From JAHJDS01 sp964569795 (GTDB taxonomy: Bacteria; Desulfobacterota; Desulfarculia; Desulfarculales; JAHJDS01), in assembly GCA_964569795.1 (NCBI GenBank), contig CAZMVB010000001.1:124001-188000 (forward strand): a stretch of 64,000 nucleotides of DNA, written 5' to 3'. The notes beneath the pieces were generated by a model. It did not search any database, was not told the origin of the DNA, and worked only from the letters and a program-made list of their open reading frames with translations. Numbering within the stretch: position 1 is the stretch's first letter; each line of letters begins with the position of its first letter. Shown piece by piece: positions 1 through 10,775 of this stretch. The position numbers and the translations under genes were made by a program.

Positions 1-1851
1 CAGCGGCAGTTGCTTGACCGCCTCGCCCTGGGCGTCGAAGCTGGTCGTGCCGGTGATCCCGGGGAAGTCCTTGAGCCCCAGCAGGCGGTTGATGACCTCC
101 TGACGGGACCGGGGGGCCGGGGGGCGGGTCAGGACTTGACGGACGATCCGGGCCGTGTCGTAACCGTAGGCCTCGAGCACCCCCGGCGCCCGGCCGAAGG
201 AGCGCTCGTACTGTTCGGCAAAGGATTTGATCGCCGGGTCCTCGCTCTTGGGATTGAATCCGCCGACGATGATCGTGCCCTCGAGGCTCCGGCCGGCCCG
301 GGTCGAGACGTCGGGCGTGGCCAGGAGATTGGTCCCCATGATCCGGACGTTTTCCACGCCGTAGTAGGTCAACTGGGGCCCGATCAGGGCCACCCGGTTC
401 AGGATGTCCGGGATGAACAGGGCCTGAAAATCGGTCCCTCCGCCCGACTTGAGCCGCCGGATGACATTGCCGAAATCGGATTGATTGACGTTGTACTTCT
501 CCGCGGCGCGGACCTGTCCCCCCCGGCGTTTGACCTCCTCCCAGAAGACCTTCATCATGTTCCGGCCGTAAGCGTTGTCCGGGTAGAGGATGGCGAACCG
601 GGTCATCCGCAGCCGGCCCATGGCGTAATCCAGCAGGGCCTTGACCACCACCTGACCGGACAGGAAGTGGCGAAAGACGTCCTTGCCCACCTGGGTCACC
701 TGGGGCTGCTGGGACATGACGATGATCGGCACGCCCAGTTCCTGGGCCTTCTTGGCCGCGGCCAGGGCGCAGGAGGAGAGCATGGGCCCGATGATCACCG
801 ACACCTGATGGTTCTTGACCAGGTCCTCGACCATCTTGGCCGCGGTATTGGGATCGCCCCGCGAGTCGCGGATGACCAGGTTCAGGCCGCTGGCGCCGGA
901 CCCGCCCCCGCCCAATACGCCCAGGGCCATGGTGATGGCCTTGAGCACCCGGTGCCCGAAGGGGCCGGGCCGCCCGGACAGGGGCAGGATGGCCCCCACG
1001 GTGTTGATCTTGACCTGGGCCATGGTCTTGGCCTGGGCCATCAGCTCGCGGGCCTCGGCCGCCAGGGGGTGGCCCGGGTTCAGGGCCAGCCACCGCTCGA
1101 TCAGTTGGGCCGCCCGGGGGGCGGCGTTCTCCCGGATCAGGGCCCGGGCCAGCCCCAGGGTCAGATAGGCCCGGATGTAGCCGCGGGGGGTGGTCTGGAT
1201 GATGGCCTCGATCTGCTTGGACGGGGCCGAGCCCGCCGCCGACTTGAGGCCCTCCAGGGCGGCCGCCCGGAGCTGGCCGGATTCGTTCCGGATGATCCAG
1301 AGGTAGTTGGCCACCGCCGCGCCGTAGGCCCCGGTCCTCTCGGCGCACTTGGCCAGCAGGAAACGGTACTGGACGATCAGCACCCGCTCCCGCAGCCGGG
1401 ACAGGCGGGCGGTCAGGACCCGCTGGGCCTGCCGGTATTTCCCGGCCTTGAACCAGGCCCGGGCCAGTTGAAAGGCGCCCTGGGGTTCCCACCGGCTGTC
1501 CGGGTAGAGCCGGACCAGGCGCGTCAAGACCCGGGTCGCTTCCTGGTAACGCTGCAGGCGGATCAGGGTCTGGCCGGCCCGGAGCAGGGCCAGCGGGGCG
1601 TTGGACCGTCCCGGCCGGTCATGCTGGTACTTGAGGAAGTAGCGGACCGCCCGCTCGAGTTCCCCCCGCCGCAGCAGGAGTTCGGCGAAGTAGAAGTGTT
1701 CCTCGCCGGCCACCTGGCGCATGGACGGTGGGCGGTTGTAGGATACGCTGACCCGGGCGCAGGCGGCGGCCAGGGTGAGCAGGGCCGCCAGGGCCGAAAT
1801 CCAAACCACCAGGCGCCACATCGAGGCCGGGCGCCAGCCCCCGCCGGTCAA
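1..1851 (-). CDS. PBP-activator / ABC substrate-binding lipoprotein, C-terminus cut by window edge
   Basis: Reading leftward, the protein opens with a hydrophobic signal ending in a lipobox (LAAAC), so it should be an outer or inner membrane lipoprotein. After it come helical repeats of TPR type (for example 'ELERAVRYFLKYQHDRPGR'), then a region resembling the periplasmic Leu/Ile/Val-binding (Peripla_BP_6) fold. That arrangement is known from LpoA-like penicillin-binding protein activators and from TPR-fused branched-chain substrate-binding proteins. The reading frame runs off the left edge, so the C-terminus is missing. The start is ambiguous: a TTG behind GGGGAGG is chosen; in-frame ATGs lie at 1884 and 1821. 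Family fairly sure, exact role unsure. Confidence 0.7.
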   Translation of the reverse strand, partial: MTGGGWRPASMWRLVVWISALAALLTLAAACARVSVSYNRPPSMRQVAGEEHFYFAELLLRRGELERAVRYFLKYQHDRPGRSNAPLALLRAGQTLIRLQRYQEATRVLTRLVRLYPDSRWEPQGAFQLARAWFKAGKYRQAQRVLTARLSRLRERVLIVQYRFLLAKCAERTGAYGAAVANYLWIIRNESGQLRAAALEGLKSAAGSAPSKQIEAIIQTTPRGYIRAYLTLGLARALIRENAAPRAAQLIERWLALNPGHPLAAEARELMAQAKTMAQVKINTVGAILPLSGRPGPFGHRVLKAITMALGVLGGGGSGASGLNLVIRDSRGDPNTAAKMVEDLVKNHQVSVIIGPMLSSCALAAAKKAQELGVPIIVMSQQPQVTQVGKDVFRHFLSGQVVVKALLDYAMGRLRMTRFAILYPDNAYGRNMMKVFWEEVKRRGGQVRAAEKYNVNQSDFGNVIRRLKSGGGTDFQALFIPDILNRVALIGPQLTYYGVENVRIMGTNLLATPDVSTRAGRSLEGTIIVGGFNPKSEDPAIKSFAEQYERSFGRAPGVLEAYGYDTARIVRQVLTRPPAPRSRQEVINRLLGLKDFPGITGTTSFDAQGEAVKQLPL

Positions 1852-1934
1852 CCGATCCGTCCTCCCCAAGATCCCGACCTCCATCCTTGTATTCGATTAA
1901 GGACGGCCCTCCGGCCCTCCGCTATCAATCGTTG

Positions 1935-1940
1935 ATTATA
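1935..1940 (-). promoter_or_regulatory. Candidate -10 box upstream of the lipoprotein gene
   Basis: A perfect TATAAT on the minus strand lies about 85 bases before the chosen start in an otherwise gene-free gap between this gene and dnaK. The -35 side is weak (a TGGACG-like hexamer at about the right distance), so this is only a candidate. Confidence 0.35.
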
Positions 1941-2006
1941 TACAAAGATAGCGCCCCGCCGTCCACTTAATGTGTCTAACAGCGGCCGGCCGGGGCGCCC
2001 GGGGTC

Positions 2007-3944
<1,938 letters not shown>

Positions 3945-3996
3945 GGCTCTCTCCCTTTTCTCATCCCGAAAATGGTTGTCCGGTCCGCCCCGCTCA

Positions 3997-4608
3997 TCAC
4001 GAATCCCCTTCGTCGGAGCCCTCGGGCCGGCGGTTGACGACGACCATGGCCGGCCGCAGCAGCCGGTCATGCAGCAGATACCCTTTCTGGGCGACGTTGA
4101 CCACGGTGTTGTCCTCGGCCTGATCCGTCTCCTGGACGCTGACCGCCTCGTGCACCTTGGGGTCAAAGGTGCAGCCCAGGGCCTCGACCTCGCAGACGCC
4201 GAAACGGGCCAGGATGTCGGTCAGACCCTTGAGGGTCATCTCGACCCCTTCCTTGAGGGCGGCCTGGTTGGCGCCGGTCTCGGCGTGGTCCAGGGCCCGA
4301 CGCAGGTTGTCGCTGACGATCAGCAGTTCCTTGAGCAGGGCCTCGTTGGCGTACTTGAGGTACTCGATCCGCTCCCGTTCGGCCCGCTTGCGAAAGTTGT
4401 CCAGATCGGCGCAGGCCCGCAGATATTTTTCGTAATGCTCCTCGGCCTGGCGGGAGATCTCCTCCAAGGCGGTCGCGGCCTCGGGTTGGGGGGTGGCGCT
4501 CTCGGCCGGGGGCGGGGCCTCTTCCTTGGCGGTCGCCGCCGATTCGGGCCTGTCGGCGCTGACCTTGATTTTGACCTTGGTCTTGGGATCTTTGGCCGCT
4601 GTCACCAT
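3997..4608 (-). CDS. grpE: Nucleotide exchange factor GrpE
   Basis: Co-chaperone that releases ADP from DnaK. The first 65 residues are low-complexity Ala/Pro/Glu-rich, followed by the long dimerisation helix ('YLRACADLDNFRKRAERER') and the C-terminal beta domain with FDPKVHEAV and KGYLLHDRLLRPAMVVV motifs typical of GrpE. 203 residues is the usual size. It lies between hrcA (13-base gap) and dnaK (about 50 bases), all on one strand, so the three are almost certainly one transcript. Confidence 0.96.
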   Translation of the reverse strand: MVTAAKDPKTKVKIKVSADRPESAATAKEEAPPPAESATPQPEAATALEEISRQAEEHYEKYLRACADLDNFRKRAERERIEYLKYANEALLKELLIVSDNLRRALDHAETGANQAALKEGVEMTLKGLTDILARFGVCEVEALGCTFDPKVHEAVSVQETDQAEDNTVVNVAQKGYLLHDRLLRPAMVVVNRRPEGSDEGDS

Positions 4609-4621
4609 CGCCTCCTTTCGG

Positions 4622-5680
4622 CTAGGTAAAGTCGCACTCCAGGCTCTGGCTGACCAGCTTGGCCGTGAAATCGACCAGCGGGACGACGTGCGAGTAGTTC
4701 ATCCGGGTGGGACCGATCACCCCCAGGCCGCCGGTCCCGCACCGGCCCTCGAGGCCGAAGGCGGCCATGACCGCGGCCAGGCCCCGGGCCTCGACCAGAC
4801 GCTCGTCCAGCTCGACGTAGATCTGGACCCCCTCGGCCTGGAGGCACTGATCGAACAGCCGAAGGATGATCTGCTTCTCGTCAAAGGCCCGCAGCACCGC
4901 CTTGAGGGCCTCCCGGTCGGCGAACTCCGGGTTTTCCAGCAGGTTGTAACGGCCCTCGATGAAGACCGTCCGTACCGGAGACTCGGGAAAGGCCTGGGCG
5001 TACAGACGCAGGGCCCGCGAGAACAGCCGGTTGAAGCGGGTCCTCTCCTTGGCCAGCTCCTCCCTGATCCGGGACTGGACCTGGGACACGCTCAGATCGC
5101 GCAGCAGGTCGTTGAGGTAACGGCCGAACTTGTCCAGCTCCTCCTGGGAGTGGTCCTGATCGGGATGGATGAACTTGTTGACCACCAGGCCGCCGCCGGT
5201 GACCAGGACCGCCAGGACCAGGTCACCGCTGAGGCGGATCAGGTCCAGCTGGCGGTACACGTCCTCCACGGCCGGCGGGGCGATGACCACCGCCGCCTGA
5301 CGGCTCAGGGAACTCAAGGCCAAGGAGGCCTGCTGCCAGACGCAGCGGGCGTCGGCCGAGTATTGGGACATCACCGCGGCGATACGGTTGCGGTCAACCG
5401 CCGCGATCCCGGTGGAATCGACCAGCAGGTTCACGTAGAACTGAAACGACAGGCTGGTCGGCACCCGGCCGGCCGAGACGTGGGGCTGCTCCAGAAAGCC
5501 CCGCTCCTCCAGGCCGGACATGACGTTGCGGATGGTCGAGGCCGACCAGGGCACGTCGCGCCTGGCCGCCAGGGAGCTGGAACTGACCGGCTCGGCCGTC
5601 CGGATGTAGTCCTCCACCAGGAAGGCCAGGATGCGGCGCTCCCGGTCGGTCAGGTCCCAGTGTTTTTTGTCAGCTGCCAT
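4622..5680 (-). CDS. hrcA: Heat-inducible transcription repressor HrcA
   Basis: Repressor of class I heat-shock genes that normally binds the CIRCE inverted repeat and is stabilised by GroEL. The N-terminal winged helix is clear (LTDRERRILAFLVEDYI, then SASTIRNVMSGLEERGFL and PHVSAGRVPT), followed by a GAF-like middle region and a C-terminal part with the conserved 'GPTRMNYSHVVPLVDF' stretch. The ATG at MAADKKHW fits the usual HrcA N-terminus; a longer in-frame TTG start exists 69 bases upstream but lies very close to the predicted transcript start. First gene of the operon. I see no CIRCE element in the upstream gap, so the HrcA target, if any, must be at other promoters such as groESL. Confidence 0.95.
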   Translation of the reverse strand: MAADKKHWDLTDRERRILAFLVEDYIRTAEPVSSSSLAARRDVPWSASTIRNVMSGLEERGFLEQPHVSAGRVPTSLSFQFYVNLLVDSTGIAAVDRNRIAAVMSQYSADARCVWQQASLALSSLSRQAAVVIAPPAVEDVYRQLDLIRLSGDLVLAVLVTGGGLVVNKFIHPDQDHSQEELDKFGRYLNDLLRDLSVSQVQSRIREELAKERTRFNRLFSRALRLYAQAFPESPVRTVFIEGRYNLLENPEFADREALKAVLRAFDEKQIILRLFDQCLQAEGVQIYVELDERLVEARGLAAVMAAFGLEGRCGTGGLGVIGPTRMNYSHVVPLVDFTAKLVSQSLECDFT

Positions 5681-5767
5681 GGATGCGGTCCGGTCGTCTG
5701 GATCGGTGTTTCCCGGGGCTGACCTGCCCCTCGAGGCCCTGATGCCCAAAATATCAATTTCTCCGCT

Positions 5768-5796
5768 AAATTAAGACCGGCCAGGGGCTTTGTCAA
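5768..5796 (-). promoter_or_regulatory. Sigma-70 type promoter of hrcA-grpE-dnaK
   Basis: On the minus strand a perfect TTGACA is followed after 17 bases by TAATTT. It reads into hrcA with a leader of about 80 bases. No CIRCE repeat overlaps it. Confidence 0.7.
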
Positions 5797-5940
5797 GGCG
5801 GGTCGCGGCCGCTGGGAATCCTTTTTTAGGCCTGACCCGTCTGTCCCGGGACCACCCGCCCGAATCGGCCCGACATTTTCACGAATAATATTGTTATCTG
5901 AAATAGTGAACGGGCGGATCGGGCCGACTCGGTTCGGCGA

Positions 5941-6744
5941 TCAGCGGTCGAGCCAGAGGCGGATCATCTCCCCCAGTCCGTCCCCGGGGGGCGGTTCCAG
6001 CCGGCGGGCGGCGTCCCGATCCCCGGCGGCCAGGAGTCGGCCCAGGTTGCGCCAGGCGGTGGACTCGGCGGTCGGTCCGCAGGCCGCTTCCTCGAGTTCA
6101 TCGGCCCGGGCCTGGGCCGAGGCGACCAGTCGCCGGTCCACCAGATCGCACCAGTCCCGGACCAGTTCTTGGGACCGGGACCTTGAATTGGCGGCGATTT
6201 CCGCGTCGTCCTTGCCGGGCGGCTTGTTGAACAGGCCGTCGAATCCGGCCGAGAAAGAGGCCGCGGCGTCGGCGAACAGGGCCTTGCGGGTGTAGGCCGC
6301 CCGGGCGGCGTACGGATATCTCTCCATGGCCAGGGCCAGGTTGGTCAGGCCGTAGTTGCGGTTCTGGCCCACCGCGTCGCAGGCGGCCGTAAAGACATTT
6401 CGCCAGCCGTCCACCACGGCGAACAGCCGGCGCAGGTATTCGTTTATATTGTCTAAATTTGATATGTCCAGGTTTTCGTACACCCGATCCAGGGGGGGCA
6501 AATCAGAGATTATAGAGTCAAGTTCCTCGGCTGGCGGGATGTGTGGCGTTTTCTGACCCGGATCGGTCCCGAACAGGTCGAGCAGAAACAGGTGCGCCGG
6601 CCGGCCGCCCAGTTGTTGCTCGGCCCCCTCAAAGGTCGAGTCATAGACGAACTCGATCTCGGGCGCGGCCGGGGCGATGTTTTGACGAAAATTCTCGAGC
6701 TCGAACGGGGCGTCGTCCAGAAAGACGAAGATGGGTTTTGTCAT
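5941..6744 (-). CDS. Receiver-like N-terminal domain fused to a helical domain, function unknown
   Basis: The first 75 residues look like a response-regulator receiver: a beta strand ending in two acidic residues (FVFLDDAPFELENF), and a later strand ending in Asp (HLFLLDLFGTD) where the phospho-acceptor would sit. The remaining 190 residues are predicted helical and match nothing I know. The ATG overlaps the stop of the upstream HAD gene (ATGA), so translation is probably coupled. It is the last of three same-strand genes (thioesterase, HAD, this). The receiver resemblance is by eye; it could be a pseudo-receiver or an unrelated Rossmann-like domain. Confidence 0.7.
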   Translation of the reverse strand: MTKPIFVFLDDAPFELENFRQNIAPAAPEIEFVYDSTFEGAEQQLGGRPAHLFLLDLFGTDPGQKTPHIPPAEELDSIISDLPPLDRVYENLDISNLDNINEYLRRLFAVVDGWRNVFTAACDAVGQNRNYGLTNLALAMERYPYAARAAYTRKALFADAAASFSAGFDGLFNKPPGKDDAEIAANSRSRSQELVRDWCDLVDRRLVASAQARADELEEAACGPTAESTAWRNLGRLLAAGDRDAARRLEPPPGDGLGEMIRLWLDR

Positions 6745-7406
6745 CGGGTTCCCTTGGTGGAGGTTCGGCGGCGCCGGGTCAGGCCCGCGCTGAACTGGAC
6801 GCCCCGGTCCATGAACCATTCCTGGAGGGGCCAGGCCCCGGTGAAGACCAGGCCCGTCAGGCCCTGATTCTTACCCGCGGCCACGAACTCGGGCCGGTCG
6901 TCGATGTACAAGATTTCATCGGGTCTGAACCCGCTTCGGTCGATGGCCTGCCGGAAAAATTCGGGCTCGGGCTTGATGTGTCCCAAGCGGTAGGACAGGA
7001 AGAACCCGCTGAAGTGGCGGACGATGGGATTGGTCAGGGCGATGAACGGGAAGTGGATCTCGTTGGTGTTGCTGACGATGAACAGCTTCCAGTCCAGCTT
7101 GAGGCGGGCCAGGATGTCGTCCATGCCATAGCTCGGCCCGAACATGGACGACCAGATGGTCTTGAATTTTGAGTAAGTGGGGTGGATGGAGAGCCGGCGG
7201 CGGACCAGGGCGTGAAAGCGCCTGGAATTTATCTCGCCCCGTTCAAAACTCTCGATCAGGCCGCTGTTGAAGATCAGGTCATGGACCTCGGCCTCGGATT
7301 TTCTGGACATGAAGGCCAGTTCCTGGAGGGCCGGGGAGGTGTCCACGGTGACGCACACCCCGCCCAGATCGACGAACATGGCTTTGAAGGGCAGGGCGGG
7401 TGTCAT
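6741..7406 (-). CDS. HAD-superfamily hydrolase (HAD-IA, YihX-like)
   Basis: Probable phosphatase. Motif I is FVDLGGVCV, the D-x-G variant typical of YihX-type HADs in which the second Asp is replaced by Gly. Motif II is the Ser/Thr-ending strand 'FIVSNTNE', motif III a Lys in LGHIKPEPEFF, and motif IV is ILYIDDRPEFV. About 221 residues is normal. The chosen ATG begins six bases after the thioesterase stop; a longer start would overlap that gene. It shares an ATGA overlap with the next gene, so the pair is likely translated together. Substrate unknown. Confidence 0.85.
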   Translation of the reverse strand: MTPALPFKAMFVDLGGVCVTVDTSPALQELAFMSRKSEAEVHDLIFNSGLIESFERGEINSRRFHALVRRRLSIHPTYSKFKTIWSSMFGPSYGMDDILARLKLDWKLFIVSNTNEIHFPFIALTNPIVRHFSGFFLSYRLGHIKPEPEFFRQAIDRSGFRPDEILYIDDRPEFVAAGKNQGLTGLVFTGAWPLQEWFMDRGVQFSAGLTRRRRTSTKGTR

Positions 7407-7411
7407 GCGGG

Positions 7412-7834
7412 TCAGTCCAGGAAGGCGGCCCCGGCCTGGCACTGGGCCAGGGTTTTTCCGTCAGGGTCGCGGACGGTTATTTCGGCCTGACCGAACCGTT
7501 TTCCGGCGTGGATCATCCGGGCCTCGGCGGTTATGGTCTGGCCCGGTTTGGGGTTCTTGAAAAAGGTCATGTAGAAGTGGGTCATGACCGCCTGCCGGCC
7601 CAGGGAGTTTCCGACCACGGAGCAGGCGTGATCGGCCAAGGCAAAAATGGCCCCGCCGTGGGTGGCCTGGAACATGTTGGTGTGTTTTTCGCTAACGGTC
7701 ATCCGGGCCACGACCAGTCCCGGCTCGGCCCGGGTGATGGTCACCCCGGTCAGTTGGGCGAAGGGGGACTGATCGGCCTTGAGGGCCACGTCCTCGAGGT
7801 CGCTCAGATCGACCTGTGATTTGTCGTGGGGCAT
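7412..7834 (-). CDS. PaaI-family hotdog thioesterase
   Basis: 140-residue single hotdog domain hydrolysing acyl-CoA thioesters in the cytosol. The PaaI-type motif THGGAIFALADHACSVVGNS is present, followed by the long hotdog strands (MTHFYMTFFKNPKPGQTITAEAR). SD-like sequence AGGAGG-type precedes the ATG. First of three same-strand genes with the HAD hydrolase and receiver-like protein; whether they act in one pathway cannot be told from sequence. Confidence 0.88.
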   Translation of the reverse strand: MPHDKSQVDLSDLEDVALKADQSPFAQLTGVTITRAEPGLVVARMTVSEKHTNMFQATHGGAIFALADHACSVVGNSLGRQAVMTHFYMTFFKNPKPGQTITAEARMIHAGKRFGQAEITVRDPDGKTLAQCQAGAAFLD

Positions 7835-7957
7835 GAAGGAGGTTTAGCACCTCAGACAGCTACCCGCAAGCCCAATTCCTGCCGGGTGTACGGGCCGCCG
7901 ATCATGGACGTCGTGCCCTTGTGAGATAATCGGTGTCTGACAGATTAAGACGGTGGC

Positions 7958-10549
7958 TTATTCCTCTGACTCGAATTCGATTTTTTCAGGCAGGTACTTT
8001 TTCAGTTCGGGTGGCGCGTTGTCGATGGCCTGTTCAAATGCTTCGAAACCAAGTTTGTTGACAATGGCAGCGACTTGTCGCTGGGCTTTTTCAATGTTGG
8101 GATTCAGCACCAGGGACTCAAAAATGATCATCGCGGCCAGTGCGTAGGGTGCGGCCTTTTGATATTGTTCTAGTTTGAAATACATGAAACCAATATTTCC
8201 GAATGTCATGGCCAACCCGGCCCTTTGGCCAATTTCTTCCTTGATGGCGATTGACTTTTTATAGAAAGCTAAGGCTTGGTCCCACTCTCCTTTGGCTTGA
8301 TAGACTACTCCGATATTGCTGTAGGTCGTAGCCAAAGCGTATCTATCGACTATCTCGTCGAAAATAGGCATGGCCTTCTTGTATAATTCCAAGGCTCGTT
8401 CGTATTCACCTCGTTCTTGATAGACGTTTCCTCTGTTGATGTAGGTCTGGGCAAGGCCCGCCTTGTCGCCTATATCTTCTTTGATGGCGATTGACTGATC
8501 GTAGGAGTCCAAGGCCCGGTCGTATTCGCCGAGAAGACGATAGGCTTCGCCAATGTTGTTGTAGGTGGTGGCAAGACTGGCCCTGTCTCCGATCCTTTCA
8601 AAAACCGGTCTGGCCTTTTCGTAGAATTCCAGGGCTCGGTTGTATTCGCCTCGGGCTAGATGAACGATTGCAATGTTATTGTAAATACCTGACAAGCCGG
8701 CTTCGTTGTCAATCTCCTCGAAAACCGATTTAGCCTTTTCGTAGAATTCCAAGGCTCGGTCGTAATCACCTCGGGGTAGATGAATGTTTGCAATGTTGTT
8801 ATAGGTCCCTGCTAACCCTGCCTTGTCTCCGATCTCATTGAAAATTGATCTGGCCTTTTCGTAGAATTCCAAAGCACGATCGTAATCATCTCGGGCTTTA
8901 TGAATATTGCCTATATTGGTGTAGGTATCAGCCAGCCCACTTTTACCACCAATATCCTCAAAATTATGCCAAGAATTTGTGTAAAATTCCAAAGCCTGGT
9001 CGTATTCTCCTCGGGATTCCTGAATTAGGCCTCGAAGGCCAAAACAGACTGCTAGGCGTCGTTTATTCTCCTTTTGCTGATCTTGGTCAAGGCCTTGCCT
9101 GATTTCCTCCTCGACTGCCTCCTGTGCGATATCCACCGCCTCCTCAGACAGGTCATAGTCGGCCGTCTGGAAATAATGCTGCGCCAAATTTGTATTGGCT
9201 TGCCAGGCCTCAAAGGACGTTCCGGCCATGCGCAGCAGACCGGCGTACTCAGCAAACAATTCTGGGTCATCCTGAACAGTAAGTTTAGACCCATATTTGT
9301 CCCGAAAAAAATTTATTAACCTGGCGGCGTTTTCCTCCCTTACCTCCTTGACACACCAGGAATCACTTACAAACTCATGAAGAAGCTCATGGGCAAACCA
9401 GGCCATTTTCTTGTCAGGGAAATCCCTAAAGATATGGTCTCTGACCAAACGTCGCTCCATGGTAGCCACGCCGTCAACATCTTGCCTAAGGACTTCAGCT
9501 AAATCGACTCTGCCATTCGGCAGTGGTTCCTTTAAAACACAACAGAGTTGCACCATTTTCCTTGCATCATTATCTAACTGCTCGATCATGGTTCTGTAGT
9601 AACCATATTGTTTTGTTTTGGCTCTTCGAAGCCCCTCCAAATCGCGAGCCCTAAAGTCAGGTGTTTCCATCCATTGAACTAGAAGGCCTGGTAGACCCCC
9701 AGAACTCTTCTTAACTTTCTTCAGGAAAGGAGCATCAAATTCCAAGCCCCTTTGCCTTTTAAAAAGGTCAAAAATGTCCTTTTCCTCAAGACCAGGTAGA
9801 GAAATTTTATTAACATCAATCTCGGTCAAGACATCGTTTAAATCTTGTAAGAGTTTGGCGCCATGAGCCATGCCGACGTTTATAGCCATGACAAGCGAGA
9901 CGTTTACTGGAAAGTTGATCAGCAAGTCACCCAAAAGGTCGCTCAAGGCCTCGCGTCCCCTCTCGATTTGATCTAGGAACAAGACAATCCTGTCTTGGCG
10001 GTCGGTCACAGCGGTTACAGCAGTCAAGTGTTTGAGAAAAATATCCGACATCGCTCTTCGCTGGGTCGCCATGGCCATCTCAATCCCAAGGCTTGGGCTG
10101 GCCGCCACCAACCCCTCGACAATTATTCCCTGGGCCGCTTTTCCTAATCCACCAGCCCCGACTTGAGTGGCCCCGTCTGCAACGCCAGCTGGAAATAATT
10201 TCTGTATTGCCCTGCCGGAACGGATGCCCTGTAAAAAATCGCGTGTCTTTGCTGGCAACGATTTCGTCTTCACCCGTTTATCTAATTCGGGCAATAGTGA
10301 AGCCGTTGCCTCTAAAAGAGGCAATATGGATTCGTTTTTCGTTTTTACCGTGGCCAGGCCGGGGATCAGGCGAGGCTCTTCATGCGAAATCTTGGAGTAA
10401 AGGTGTTGTAATAAGGCTGTCTTACCAGACCAGTGCTGCCCTGTAACAAGCACCACTTGGACGCCCGCCTTTAGATTATCGAAGATATCCTTGATAACCT
10501 GTTCGCGGCCGACGAACACCGGCCGGGGATCGGGTTCCCGCGGGGCCAT
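7958..10549 (-). CDS. STAND-type AAA NTPase with C-terminal TPR array
   Basis: 863-residue cytosolic signalling-type ATPase. Walker A is GQHWSGKT at residues 37-44, preceded by the VFVGRE motif that often opens AAA_16/STAND modules; Walker B is IVLFLDQIE at about 188-196. A winged-helix-like middle follows, then about eight 40-residue kinesin-light-chain-type TPRs from about residue 505 to 825 (consensus 'Y.NIG..Y...GEYDRALEFYEKA'). STAND proteins usually use the repeats to sense a ligand and oligomerise on ATP binding. No effector domain is recognisable at either end. The ATG follows GGGGAG. Base composition is clearly more AT-rich than neighbours, which suggests horizontal acquisition. No obvious partner gene, so defence, regulation or scaffolding all remain possible. 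Confidence 0.85.
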   Translation of the reverse strand: MAPREPDPRPVFVGREQVIKDIFDNLKAGVQVVLVTGQHWSGKTALLQHLYSKISHEEPRLIPGLATVKTKNESILPLLEATASLLPELDKRVKTKSLPAKTRDFLQGIRSGRAIQKLFPAGVADGATQVGAGGLGKAAQGIIVEGLVAASPSLGIEMAMATQRRAMSDIFLKHLTAVTAVTDRQDRIVLFLDQIERGREALSDLLGDLLINFPVNVSLVMAINVGMAHGAKLLQDLNDVLTEIDVNKISLPGLEEKDIFDLFKRQRGLEFDAPFLKKVKKSSGGLPGLLVQWMETPDFRARDLEGLRRAKTKQYGYYRTMIEQLDNDARKMVQLCCVLKEPLPNGRVDLAEVLRQDVDGVATMERRLVRDHIFRDFPDKKMAWFAHELLHEFVSDSWCVKEVREENAARLINFFRDKYGSKLTVQDDPELFAEYAGLLRMAGTSFEAWQANTNLAQHYFQTADYDLSEEAVDIAQEAVEEEIRQGLDQDQQKENKRRLAVCFGLRGLIQESRGEYDQALEFYTNSWHNFEDIGGKSGLADTYTNIGNIHKARDDYDRALEFYEKARSIFNEIGDKAGLAGTYNNIANIHLPRGDYDRALEFYEKAKSVFEEIDNEAGLSGIYNNIAIVHLARGEYNRALEFYEKARPVFERIGDRASLATTYNNIGEAYRLLGEYDRALDSYDQSIAIKEDIGDKAGLAQTYINRGNVYQERGEYERALELYKKAMPIFDEIVDRYALATTYSNIGVVYQAKGEWDQALAFYKKSIAIKEEIGQRAGLAMTFGNIGFMYFKLEQYQKAAPYALAAMIIFESLVLNPNIEKAQRQVAAIVNKLGFEAFEQAIDNAPPELKKYLPEKIEFESEE
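8480..9030 (-). repeat. 120-bp tandem repeats encoding TPRs
   Basis: Within the NTPase gene the phrase encoding 'RALEFYEKA' and its flanks recurs every 120 bases with high DNA similarity (the sequence ttcgtagaattcca is repeated almost verbatim several times). The DNA similarity suggests recent repeat expansion or gene conversion. Confidence 0.75.
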
Positions 10550-10579
10550 CAATCACTCCCCAAATATCCCTACCCGAAT

Positions 10580-10608
10580 ACCATAGACCACCCGCCGCGC
10601 ACCCTCAA
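10580..10608 (-). promoter_or_regulatory. Candidate promoter of the STAND gene
   Basis: Minus strand TTGAGG, 17-base spacer, TATGGT, about 30 bases before the ATG. Confidence 0.5.
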
Positions 10609-10775
10609 CCAGAAATGTTAATGATGTGGTTATTTCAAACTAGTCTGGGCCACGCCAAATGGTTCCTGGTATAATACCGTCATTCAAAACCAGGCTTCAC
10701 GGACAAGGATCTTCGGGGCTGGGTCGGCCGTGGCTCGGACCATATCAAGCGCGGACCTGTCAACAGGAGGAACCA

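Noticed and set aside
10..1935. Very long open frame on the plus strand opposite the substrate-binding lipoprotein
   Set aside because: Composition is Gly/Pro/Asp/His-rich without motifs; it is the antisense shadow of a real, high-GC gene.
7840..7860. CIRCE-like half site (TTTAGCACCTC)
   Set aside because: Only one arm resembles CIRCE; no inverted partner nine bases away.
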